From Haloarcula ordinaria (GTDB taxonomy: Archaea; Halobacteriota; Halobacteria; Halobacteriales; Haloarculaceae), in contig NZ_CP119789.1 of NCBI RefSeq assembly GCF_029338275.1, positions 2,356,001-2,420,000 on the forward strand: a DNA stretch of 64,000 nt. The letters run 5' to 3'. A model generated the notes under the pieces. That model saw only the letters and a program-made list of their open reading frames with translations, was not told where the DNA came from and made no database searches. Below are positions 14,816-23,493 of the stretch, in pieces (the first letter of the stretch is position 1; every line of letters begins with the position of its first letter). The position numbers and the translations under genes are program-made.

Positions 14816-16575
14816 TGAGCACCGTTGACGAAGTCTACGAGTACGGGCAGGACACCTTCAACGTCCCCGAACGTGGGGAAATCCGGATAGAGGGCTGTCC
14901 GTCGTCCATTGGGGATCAACTTCGTCGCGCATCCTTCACCCAGAAGAGTCCTGGCGTCTTCACGAAGAGTCAAGCAGCACTCGACAGCGAGAAAGAATAC
15001 GAGGTCGTCACGGTCACCGTTGACGGCGACGAGAATGAGGTACTCCACGTCGAAGCAACCGACATCATCGGCGTCGTGAGCCTCACACCGTCGTCGAAGG
15101 TGCAGGTCGATCCCAAGATTGACTGGGAGTACATCTTCGATATGCTGCTGGCCGTTTACGACCAGAACCGGTCTATTGAGTATCACGGGATCCCGCTTCA
15201 GGACTTCCTCTCCGACGATATCCACCTCGACGATGTCTTCGTGGTTCTGGCGATCAACTATCTCGACGGGTTAGAGACGATTCACCGGCAAGGGTACATC
15301 CGCGACCTCATCATTCGGCGTGTCGACAGCCTTGATGGTCGTGGTGAGATCGACGTCGAACAGACACTCCTGAACCACGCACGCGGGACGCTGGAGCCAC
15401 ACTGGATCCGCAACGAGACCGAGTACGACAACCCCGCGAACTCGCTGCTGCACTTCGCTGGAAAAACCCTTCTTCGACTCTTCCGGCAGAATTCTCACGA
15501 GAACGACCATCCTGCGTACGACCGAATCTTCTCAGAGGTTCACCGGGAGGTGGAGCGCTTGGAGAGTATGGGCGTCGGAAGTGGGTTGGACCGAATGGAT
15601 GAGTATCGCCGGATCTCGCTCCACGATCTCCCGAAACAGCGTCGGTACTACCAGAAGGCGTTCGACGTCGCTAAGGCGGTGATGTCATCGTCGCTCGGCC
15701 AGCAACTCCGCGATGGCCCACGAGAATTGGTCGTAGACTACGTTCTGAATATGGAGTCGTTGTTCGAGCAGTACTCCCAGGTCGTCATTGAGCGTGAACT
15801 CTCGTACATCAAGTCTTACGACCATCTCGGCGAACTCGATGACGTGACACCCGTTCGGTCACCGTCGGTGAATCCGTTCGAGGGTGAGGGCCAGATCTAC
15901 CACGAGCCGGACCACGCCCTGCAGGAGGGCGAGGAGACGTTGGCCGTGTTGGACTCGAAGTACTACGCGGAAGGCCACGATCCGGTGAAGGAATCACCGT
16001 CCCGGTCGCGGCTGTTCAGCTACGCCTATCTTCTCCACGCTGACCGACTCGCGTTCCTGTGTCCGCTGCTTGAACCGAAGCGTCGTCGAGTCGCCCAGAC
16101 TGGGGCAGAGCTGCAGATCGTCTCACCTGAGTTAGAGTTCTCGCTGGATGGATATGGCAACGTCGTTCAGTGTTATCTGCACGACGTTCTCGTCAAGAGA
16201 TCTCCCGAACTCGAAGCCTTCCGTGCTGTTGCGGAGAACCGCCTGTGCCTCGACGGCGTCGAAGAAACAGATCTGGCCGAGGCGAAATCGATGAGCGGCC
16301 CGTTCACGTTCAAGGATACACGGGATTTCTCGCTCCGCGTCCTCAAGGCTGCTGCCGACGAGCACTCGTGGGAAGTCCGCAATCGGTACGACTTAGAGCA
16401 AGACGGCGACTGGACGCGAGAACAGATTGAAACGCGTTGTGAACAGCGCTACGAGCACACCACAACGTGCGTGCCGGTGTTCTGCCGTGAGAACGGACAA
16501 GAGTGGATCGACCTCTACTTCCTCCAGAACGGATCCGGTGAGGTGGAGAAAGAAGGTCCGCTGAAACTCCTCTGA
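14815..16575 (+). CDS. mcrC: McrC-type nuclease subunit (586 aa)
   Basis: McrC proteins bind the McrB ring and carry a PD-(D/E)XK nuclease. Here residues 364-367 read EPDH and residues 377-384 LAVLDSKYY, giving Asp366 and an Asp380-Ser-Lys382 pair as the likely active site, preceded by the McrC block ESLFEQYSQVVIERELSY. The first 130 residues form a beta-rich domain with a WEYIFDMLLAVYD helix typical of the McrB-binding part. A C-terminal extension of about 150 residues (from roughly 430) has no recognised motif and makes it longer than many McrC proteins. The usual second acidic residue is Asp rather than Glu, which occurs in this superfamily. It is translationally coupled to the McrB-like gene. 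Confidence 0.8.
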   Translation: MSTVDEVYEYGQDTFNVPERGEIRIEGCPSSIGDQLRRASFTQKSPGVFTKSQAALDSEKEYEVVTVTVDGDENEVLHVEATDIIGVVSLTPSSKVQVDPKIDWEYIFDMLLAVYDQNRSIEYHGIPLQDFLSDDIHLDDVFVVLAINYLDGLETIHRQGYIRDLIIRRVDSLDGRGEIDVEQTLLNHARGTLEPHWIRNETEYDNPANSLLHFAGKTLLRLFRQNSHENDHPAYDRIFSEVHREVERLESMGVGSGLDRMDEYRRISLHDLPKQRRYYQKAFDVAKAVMSSSLGQQLRDGPRELVVDYVLNMESLFEQYSQVVIERELSYIKSYDHLGELDDVTPVRSPSVNPFEGEGQIYHEPDHALQEGEETLAVLDSKYYAEGHDPVKESPSRSRLFSYAYLLHADRLAFLCPLLEPKRRRVAQTGAELQIVSPELEFSLDGYGNVVQCYLHDVLVKRSPELEAFRAVAENRLCLDGVEETDLAEAKSMSGPFTFKDTRDFSLRVLKAAADEHSWEVRNRYDLEQDGDWTREQIETRCEQRYEHTTTCVPVFCRENGQEWIDLYFLQNGSGEVEKEGPLKLL

Positions 16576-16597
16576 ATGTTCGTTTCGTCCGACAGTC

Positions 16598-16606
16598 TCT
16601 TTATAC
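16598..16606 (+). promoter_or_regulatory. TATA-like box before the 786-residue gene
   Basis: CTTTATACC lies 28-36 bases before ATG 16634 in the 58-base gap after the McrC-like gene. The downstream gene may therefore have its own start of transcription as well as read-through. Confidence 0.45.
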
Positions 16607-16633
16607 CCGATTTCACACTAATCAGATAGTTGA

Positions 16634-18994
16634 ATGAGTAACGAGATGACATCACATGATCCCCTCTCGGACGACGACGGGTTCTGGGGTCTCCTGCTTG
16701 GAAAGAAATATGATAAGATTCCGGAATCAGAAAGAACGTTTGAAAATCTCGTATCCGAATTCTATGTTGGGCGGACGAAACGTACCGACTCCCGGTTTGA
16801 GTCTACTGACGATCTCCTCGCAGAATTAGCAGATCAATCCCCCGACCTTGCCCAGCAGATTCTACTCACTATCTGGGCAGAAGAGAAATGGACTCAAAAG
16901 AGCAGTGGGAGCAATGGCTTCCAAGTGGAAACTGACCTCAATGACGAGCTTCGACGACTCGAAGAGGAGGGCCTCTTTGTCGAGGAGTTGGCTGACGGTT
17001 TCACATTGGTATGGCCGAGCAAAGAGGTCCGTGTCACCACGCGGGAAGACAATCGTGTCCGGAGTCGATTGTTCGAGCGAGCCCACCCACTGTTCGTGCG
17101 GAGAGACGATGGTGGTGAGGTAGAGGTACGAGGCGCAAAGAATCGCATCAAGAAGTTCTCAAAGACTTTCACGGACAGTGATGGCGTTGACAGAATAGAG
17201 CGATCACAAACGACTCAGCCCGTTATTGATGGACTTGCCTCCATCTTCAACGATGAGATTGAAGCGCTCACACTCACTGAAGTAGAATTCCAACGAACTT
17301 ACCTCCCTGATGGGTCATCTCTTTCTCTGAGCAACCCCGCAGGAGTTCGGAACGATCTCAAGTCAGAAGCCGTCTTTCAGGAACTCGTCGATCTACAGAG
17401 CCTCTCCGAGCTATCTCACCTCGGCTTCAACCACAACAAGACGGGGAAGAAGGTTGAGTTGAAAGTAGAGCGCGAAGAAACGGGATTCTACTTCGAGATT
17501 CAAGATCGGTACCTTCCCGAGTCAGAAAAGGAGGCGATTCAATTGTTGATCGAGAATAAACTAGGCATCTCGTTCGACAGCATCTATCCCTATGATGTCC
17601 AGTTACGGGATTCATACATCTTCCATCAGATCCTCACCGGTGCAGTTGATACGTATAACAGGTACTTTGAGGATTTACCAGAGGAAGAGCAGTCGCTTCT
17701 GAACAGGTTCATCGAAGTAGATGAAATTGACACGTTCGAGTGCTACCGTTGTCACGAGGTGTATGAGGAAGAGGAACCAGAGGAATGCGAAGAATGTGAG
17801 GGAGATAGCTTTAGAGCCGACATTCGAAGGGAGGTCAGCGTTGACGATGCGGCGGTCCACGAAGCAGCATTTGAGTCGTTGAAAGAGACCAGTGATACGC
17901 TATCAAATAACGGCATCAACTTCCTGAACGTCTCAATTGACCAGTATGAGACCAAGCACAACGACTACATCAGGACTACATTCCAAGAAGTTGCGAGCGC
18001 AGGAAAAGAAGCCAACACACACCGGTATGAGTACATCAACTACTGTCTCGGAAATGGTCGCCTTCCTCGACGCATCAATCAATACCTGCTAAATTCGGTT
18101 CTCGTGGTTTACGGGAAAGCGTATCTCAACGGACGAGAGCACTTTGGGACTATTGACCTACACGACCTGTTGACAACCGACTCACCAGAGGACCTTCTTG
18201 TCTCAGCGATCCGTAACAGCAAGTCCCAGTTCAGAAATCGGATCATCGGGCGTGCCGATGAAGCATTCGAACGACTTCAGGACCTACATCAGCGCGGTGC
18301 AGCAGGCGAATTTGACAGTCTCTCACAGGGAGAGCGGAAGGAACTGAAAGAAGACTACGATTACAACGAATTCGAACGGGACGTGTTCTACCTCCTGAAG
18401 TTTATGTTTCTCTTCACTGAGCGGTGGGGCCGAGAAGGAGAAACCGAAACAGATGGCTGCCTGGTTATTCCTGAAGACGAGGGGTACTTCATCACAAGTT
18501 ACGACCCGAAGCTCACCTACACCAAGAAGGGATACGACCTCGATGCCGGGGAGAAGAACAAAGCTGCTTGGTACATGGTCACCGAAAACCTCGGCGGTGC
18601 TCTCTCAGTCTCGCTCTCAGACGACGAAAATTTAGATGCCCACCTCTTCGTCTCGAATAACTTCCGAGAAGGGCAGTTCCCTCATGTTTCCTCTCGTGTT
18701 CAGGAGTGGTTTGAACAGAGTGAGGAAGTGGAGAAAGGCGAGATCCCGGTCGCTTTCCTTCCCCTCGAATCCCTGCTGTCCCTGTACGAAGTCTTTGATC
18801 GACACTACGACCCTATCATCGAGTACCCCTCGGTGAAAGCTGCGTTCAGAAGAGCATTTACAGAGCAGATTAGGGCAGGTGAGGACGGATACTCTGTTGT
18901 TGATTCAGACGCATACGATGCCGTTGAAGAACGAGTGCTGCAAGCGTTGAAGGGTACTACCCGAAGTCGGACTCTCAAAGACCACACCGAATAG
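16634..18994 (+). CDS. large unknown protein with a zinc ribbon, linked to McrB/McrC (786 aa)
   Basis: I do not recognise a family. A four-cysteine ribbon is clear: CYRCHEVY at Cys370/Cys373 and CEECEG at Cys385/Cys388, with an acidic loop between. Before it lie a domain with winged-helix-like helices (about 40-130) and an alpha/beta region. After it come a long helical part and a C-terminal domain (about 590-770) with VFYLLKFMFLFTERWGREG and LGGALSVSLSDDENLDAHLF. No Walker loop, helicase box or nuclease motif is apparent. The gene is 58 bases downstream of the McrC-like gene in the same direction, so an accessory, sensing or effector role in that system is the simplest inference. It could equally be a separate defence gene. 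Confidence 0.75.
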   Translation: MSNEMTSHDPLSDDDGFWGLLLGKKYDKIPESERTFENLVSEFYVGRTKRTDSRFESTDDLLAELADQSPDLAQQILLTIWAEEKWTQKSSGSNGFQVETDLNDELRRLEEEGLFVEELADGFTLVWPSKEVRVTTREDNRVRSRLFERAHPLFVRRDDGGEVEVRGAKNRIKKFSKTFTDSDGVDRIERSQTTQPVIDGLASIFNDEIEALTLTEVEFQRTYLPDGSSLSLSNPAGVRNDLKSEAVFQELVDLQSLSELSHLGFNHNKTGKKVELKVEREETGFYFEIQDRYLPESEKEAIQLLIENKLGISFDSIYPYDVQLRDSYIFHQILTGAVDTYNRYFEDLPEEEQSLLNRFIEVDEIDTFECYRCHEVYEEEEPEECEECEGDSFRADIRREVSVDDAAVHEAAFESLKETSDTLSNNGINFLNVSIDQYETKHNDYIRTTFQEVASAGKEANTHRYEYINYCLGNGRLPRRINQYLLNSVLVVYGKAYLNGREHFGTIDLHDLLTTDSPEDLLVSAIRNSKSQFRNRIIGRADEAFERLQDLHQRGAAGEFDSLSQGERKELKEDYDYNEFERDVFYLLKFMFLFTERWGREGETETDGCLVIPEDEGYFITSYDPKLTYTKKGYDLDAGEKNKAAWYMVTENLGGALSVSLSDDENLDAHLFVSNNFREGQFPHVSSRVQEWFEQSEEVEKGEIPVAFLPLESLLSLYEVFDRHYDPIIEYPSVKAAFRRAFTEQIRAGEDGYSVVDSDAYDAVEERVLQALKGTTRSRTLKDHTE

Positions 18995-19072
18995 GCGTCG
19001 GTTGGCTCTCTGAGTTGTTGTGAATCACGAACAGTAAGTAGGAACCACTCTACTGAGATCAGCTATTGAATT

Positions 19073-19456
19073 TTAAAATGGAGCGACGAGCCAGTCACCC
19101 CCTTCTTTCCGTTCGAGTTGTGGACCGAAGACCTGTTGCAGGGAGTGTAGCGCGTCGTTGTAGCGAAGGTCGTAGGTCTTCCCGCTCCGGTGGAACGACC
19201 CTTCGGCGACGAACTGGACGGTCGGACTTTGATACTCTAGGTCGTTCGCTCGTCGATCCATTGAATGAGCGAGTTCGTCTGCCAAGTCACCGTCCTCGAA
19301 CGCATCACCCAGTCCGACGACGGTGACCTTGTCGGGCACGTCGTCGTCTTTGAGGCGCTTGATGAACTCCTCGACCGGCATTTGGTGGTCGAATACGTCG
19401 TACTCCCCTTCGACGATGATGTTGTATCGTCCGGGGATTTGGCCTGGTCCTGCCAT
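19073..19456 (-). CDS. small unknown protein at the end of the methylase operon (127 aa)
   Basis: The product is 127 residues, mixed alpha/beta and acidic, with no recognised motif. Visible features are VEEFIKRLKDDDVPDKVTVV, a central ADELAHSMDRRAN helix and strands near the C-terminus (TYDLRYNDALHSLQQVF). Its ATG lies 2 bases after the methylase stop codon on the same strand, so the two are co-transcribed and perhaps act together. In related methylase-ATPase-helicase loci a small DUF3780-type protein is sometimes present, but I cannot show that this is one. The gene converges with the 786-residue gene, leaving 78 bases between. Confidence 0.7.
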   Translation of the reverse strand: MAGPGQIPGRYNIIVEGEYDVFDHQMPVEEFIKRLKDDDVPDKVTVVGLGDAFEDGDLADELAHSMDRRANDLEYQSPTVQFVAEGSFHRSGKTYDLRYNDALHSLQQVFGPQLERKEGGDWLVAPF

Positions 19457-19458
19457 GG

Positions 19459-22116
19459 TTAGTAACTCGTGATGTCGCGGTCGCCGAGCACCCGCGTGTA
19501 CGTGTCGTCGCCGGTCACGTCGGCGAGCCGCCCAGCGAGCTCACGCATATCGTCATCGACATCCCACTTCTCGACGTAGTTCTGGACCGCCTGCCCCTTC
19601 TCGTAACGGTAGCGGAGGAACTGGAGCTTGTCGAGGTTCGAGAGGTGGTCGCCGCCGTCGCCGTTGACGCGTTCCTGGATGTACGCCTGGCGCTTCTCGT
19701 TGTCCCACGTGCCGAGTTCGAAGCCGTCGTCCTGGTTGTACAGGTGCGTCTCCTTGAGATCTTCCGGTGTGGCGTTCGTCCCGCGGCAGAGCTTGTTGAC
19801 ATCGTCGAACGAGGGATTCGGTGTGTCCAGCAGGTCGATGAACACGTCCTCGACGCCGATGTCACTTGCCTCTTGGATGATGCCGTAGATCTCTTGGACG
19901 ACCTCCTTTGCGGACATGATCTCTCCGTCGCGCTGAACCTTCCCGTGGTGCTTGGAGTACTCGCGGAAACACGCGCCCATCTCCATCACGCCGATGTCGC
20001 CGCGGGAGAGGTCGCGGTTCTCTTCTAGCTGCTTGCGGGTGCGTCGAGCCGTGCGGTAGATGTCGCGGCGGAGGGAGTTCCAAGATGCGGGTTCGGTGTC
20101 GTCGATGGGACGGGCGACGACGACGATGTCGAAGGAAACGGCTTCTCCGCTGATGAACTTGTTCAGGTCTGAGGAGATGGGATACGTGGCCGTTACCTCG
20201 AATCCAGTCTCGCAAAGGGACTCCAGTAATTCCCCCCAAGATTCCGAGTCAGAGTGGTGGTAAGTAAATGCCAACAGACCATCTGACTTGAGGTGGTGGT
20301 GGATATTTTCGAATGCTTGTCCCAGCTCAGATTCAAAATCTTCTGCCGTTTTACCGTGGAACGGATTCGTGACAATACTATCTGCTCTGGGTGTTTTTTC
20401 GTTATCGAATCCCGGATAGTCCCCCTTCAGTAGTAGTTTTTGCCAAACATAAAAGTAGTCAGCAACCTCTGAATACATGACGTTATCATAGTACGGAGGA
20501 TCTGTAATCACTGCGTCAAACTCGTTTTCACCGAAATTGATCGTCCTAGCGTCACCCAAATTCAGAGTATGTGTTCCACCAATTTCCTTCGAAAACGGCT
20601 CTGATTCCTTTGTCTCACCATCTTCGATATAGCGTTCTGTGGGGTTTGAGGCGTATTCTACAGCATTGAAGACTTTGTCCATCGTGTTGGAGAAAGTTCC
20701 CCGTCCAAATTTAGTACCCCAGAGGTTGTTCTCAACGAAGTCTGTCTGGGGAACGAATGAGTTCATCCTAAACGTGCCCTCGATCTTGTTAGCGTTTAGA
20801 TTGTAGATAGAAAACGTGCTGTTGAACATCAGGCTGTCAGAGAAGCCCAGAAGCAACAATTCCCGAAGATTATCGTCCGGCACGTTCTGGTCAATTGAAC
20901 GTAGAAGCGTACTCAGGCCGAAAAGTTGTCTGCTGGTGAACATATCCTGCCACTCTTCATACCCATGGTCGAAGATAGGATTTCTTTCTGAAGGAATGTG
21001 TCCTTCGGGAATATGTTCCGAAGGTGAATAAGAACTGAGTTCTTTGTTTCCTTCCCACCTCTCTTTTGCTTCGTTAAACAGCTGAATATCCGTATCTTCA
21101 GCCATTTTGTACCCTTTGTACAGGCTTCGCTCTTCACCTGCATCCTCACAGTGTTCACAATAATACTCCAGAGCGTACAGACGCGTGTCGTAACCCCCCT
21201 GTTCTTGGATCGCGTCCGTAATTGCATACTTCTGTCCGCAGTCAGGACAGTTGTACTTCCCACCACGGGAGACGTTTCCTTCCTTAGGGACGAACCCGTG
21301 TCCACAATCGTTACAGACACTCTCAGACTGCCAATCGTCTACAAGCGTGACCGCTCCACAGCCCGGACAAAGAACGTTATACTGGTCATCATTCTCGTAA
21401 CGTCCTTTCGCAACACGGTAATCCTTGAACAGCGGAACCGTGCTCCCACAGGAGACGCAGTCCAACTCCTTGACCCAGAAGTTGTACATCACATCAGCCT
21501 CGTGGTTGCCGTTCGGGCAAGGAGTCCGGTAATACTGCGTGATCTCGTCGGCGACATCTTCCTTGACCTCTTCGAAGGCGTTTTTGAGGTCTTCGACGTC
21601 GGTCTGTCCGGCCTCAAGTTCTTTTTTTGTAACGAACCATGCGACCGGATTTAGGTCGTTTCCGACGACTTCGGCTCCGAAACGTGAGGCCTCAACTAGC
21701 GATGTCCCACCCCCCATGAATGGATCTAGGATCTTCTTATCTTCAACCTGGACGTCTTTGGGATAGAGCTTCCAGAGGCTCTCCGGATCCATCATGTCCA
21801 CCCGCTCAAGCAGGGACGCGACATCGAATTCGTCGGTGTCGTCGTCACCCCAACCGGCGAGTGTCTGGTCCTTATTCCCTGGCTCAAACACTTCTACCTT
21901 CTCTGGGTCATCCAGCAGTGTATACAGAGAAACGGCACGAAAGACGCAGCCGAGACGGCGTGCCCACCATTTGTGCATCGTGTAAATCGGCCGGTAGTGA
22001 ATCTTCGCACGGCCTTCTTTCGCGGCGATCTCGTTCACCCGTTCAATGGGGAATCCCTTCTCAATCGGGAGAGATTGACGTTCAGAAACCTGCTTCTCTC
22101 CGGAGCTATCCGTCAT
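19459..22116 (-). CDS. DUF1156-type DNA methylase with several zinc ribbons (885 aa)
   Basis: This is a large adenine-type DNA methyltransferase of the COG1743/DUF1156 sort. The N-terminus has the family signature GFPIERVNEIAAKEGRA and HKWWARRLG (residues 21-55). The SAM-binding loop DPFMGGGTSLVEA is at 131-143 with VGNDLNPVAW after it. The catalytic DPPYYDNV is at 539-546. Between them lie five CxxC pairs (Cys220/223, 250/253, 268/271, 290/293, 320/323), making zinc ribbons likely to contact DNA or partners. I start at Met 22116, which directly precedes conserved sequence; a longer frame to 22230 exists. It should protect host DNA in the system formed with the HNH, DUF499-type and SNF2 genes. 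Confidence 0.88.
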   Translation of the reverse strand: MTDSSGEKQVSERQSLPIEKGFPIERVNEIAAKEGRAKIHYRPIYTMHKWWARRLGCVFRAVSLYTLLDDPEKVEVFEPGNKDQTLAGWGDDDTDEFDVASLLERVDMMDPESLWKLYPKDVQVEDKKILDPFMGGGTSLVEASRFGAEVVGNDLNPVAWFVTKKELEAGQTDVEDLKNAFEEVKEDVADEITQYYRTPCPNGNHEADVMYNFWVKELDCVSCGSTVPLFKDYRVAKGRYENDDQYNVLCPGCGAVTLVDDWQSESVCNDCGHGFVPKEGNVSRGGKYNCPDCGQKYAITDAIQEQGGYDTRLYALEYYCEHCEDAGEERSLYKGYKMAEDTDIQLFNEAKERWEGNKELSSYSPSEHIPEGHIPSERNPIFDHGYEEWQDMFTSRQLFGLSTLLRSIDQNVPDDNLRELLLLGFSDSLMFNSTFSIYNLNANKIEGTFRMNSFVPQTDFVENNLWGTKFGRGTFSNTMDKVFNAVEYASNPTERYIEDGETKESEPFSKEIGGTHTLNLGDARTINFGENEFDAVITDPPYYDNVMYSEVADYFYVWQKLLLKGDYPGFDNEKTPRADSIVTNPFHGKTAEDFESELGQAFENIHHHLKSDGLLAFTYHHSDSESWGELLESLCETGFEVTATYPISSDLNKFISGEAVSFDIVVVARPIDDTEPASWNSLRRDIYRTARRTRKQLEENRDLSRGDIGVMEMGACFREYSKHHGKVQRDGEIMSAKEVVQEIYGIIQEASDIGVEDVFIDLLDTPNPSFDDVNKLCRGTNATPEDLKETHLYNQDDGFELGTWDNEKRQAYIQERVNGDGGDHLSNLDKLQFLRYRYEKGQAVQNYVEKWDVDDDMRELAGRLADVTGDDTYTRVLGDRDITSY

Positions 22117-22264
22117 ATATGGATGAAGCACAATCTGACTGCATAAGGATTCGGGTGTCTCGACAATAGGGTATAGTGCAACGGTCACTAGCCTGTTGTA
22201 ACCTGTATCAACTGCTGTTCTGTTCATCAATCGTAAATCGGGACTTGAGAAGCGATACGACGGT

Positions 22265-23218
22265 TTAGAATTCGGTGATGTGATCGTTATTGTATTCTAG
22301 AAATCTGGGATCAATATCGTGTCCCGGTCGGCATTTGATTTCTCTTTCTGCATCCTCGTAGCAGTGGTTGATTTCTAATGAGTCTGGATCAACTTTGACC
22401 ATCCCAAAATCGAAGTCCGCGTGATGATTGGGACAGAGTATGATTATGTTTCTGATGTCATCAGGTCCTCCATCACTCAGAGGTTTCAAATGATGTCCTT
22501 CAGCATAGAAATCATCCTTTGATTGTTTTCTACGCTTCCCGCAGACCTGACAACGGTAGTTGTATCTCTGCTTTAGATTATTGACGATAGTCGTATTCCG
22601 GATTTTTCTGGTGGTCTCTGATGTCCTTTCATCAGGTATATCATAGTCAGTAGCCTTCCTTTCCGGATCCGGATTGGATACCCCAGCTGCTTCTGTTCCC
22701 TCTGGGAGAGATGAACTTGAGAGCGAGGTTCGCAAACGAATTGCCTCATTTAGATTCTCACTATTGGCCGTGATAACCACTTCCTCACCAGTTTGTAAAT
22801 TTCTAGTCTGTTCTCCCAACTCACCACGAACTGCCTTCCTGATAGCCCATTGCTTCACATAGACTGTTTTTGAGAACGAAAAGTCTGGATGTAAATATCC
22901 ATCCCATAATACAAAGACCTCCTCATTCTGTTCGTAACCGATTAGAAGAACAAGCCAATCATCAGAGAAATCGAATGATCCTCGTTCGTCGCTATCTTGG
23001 CCCGGTGCTATCAGTTGTGCTTTGTATTCGTCATTTGGCCGGTCACCTTTTGGGCTTGTGACATTATACATATACACTCGAACTTTCGGAGGGAGCGGGT
23101 GATCCAGCGTGATCTCTAATGGCTTCTGAGAAGTATCAGAATAGTCTACCACAGCATAATCAAGGGCTGAAAGAAGTTTATGATGCAATTGTTCCTTTGA
23201 CAGGGTATCAGTTGACAT
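22265..23218 (-). CDS. HNH endonuclease with an N-terminal methylase-associated-type domain (317 aa)
   Basis: The C-terminal part is an HNH nuclease. It has RCQVCGKRRKQ (zinc Cys pair), then EGHHLKPLSDGGPDDIRN and IIILCPNHHADFD, giving the H-N-H triad and the second metal pair. The first 170 residues form a separate alpha/beta domain (VRVYMYNVTSPKG, then WLVLLIGYEQNEEVFVLWDG) of the type often fused to HNH modules in restriction loci. The gene reads in the same direction as the methylase and ends 148 bases before it. Codon use is AT-rich compared with its neighbours, suggesting a separate origin. It is probably the cutting component of the surrounding system, or an independent restriction enzyme protected by the methylase. 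Confidence 0.85.
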   Translation of the reverse strand: MSTDTLSKEQLHHKLLSALDYAVVDYSDTSQKPLEITLDHPLPPKVRVYMYNVTSPKGDRPNDEYKAQLIAPGQDSDERGSFDFSDDWLVLLIGYEQNEEVFVLWDGYLHPDFSFSKTVYVKQWAIRKAVRGELGEQTRNLQTGEEVVITANSENLNEAIRLRTSLSSSSLPEGTEAAGVSNPDPERKATDYDIPDERTSETTRKIRNTTIVNNLKQRYNYRCQVCGKRRKQSKDDFYAEGHHLKPLSDGGPDDIRNIIILCPNHHADFDFGMVKVDPDSLEINHCYEDAEREIKCRPGHDIDPRFLEYNNDHITEF

Positions 23219-23493
23219 AGGTCTCTTAGCAGGGAACTGAGCATAGAGTGAAATAAATCTGCATCCTGATCAACATCCACCACTCCAAAGGAGGAAAATC
23301 TCAACCACAGATATACAATACCGCTGAAAAACAGGACGATAGGTAACAACTGACGATCTTTCCTTTGTAATTGGATGGCGGCCGGAATCACTCATTCGGG
23401 CACAGTTATTCTACTGCGGTATCTGGATTAATTGGGCAAGCACAAAGAATAGGAACTGATGGTTAATGAGGAGACGATACAGCTGAATTACAG

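Noticed and set aside
23146..23391. 81-codon minus-strand open frame with a hydrophobic segment overlapping the HNH gene start
   Set aside because: Overlap of 70 bases with a well-supported gene and no ribosome site; the hydrophobic stretch may be chance in AT-rich DNA.
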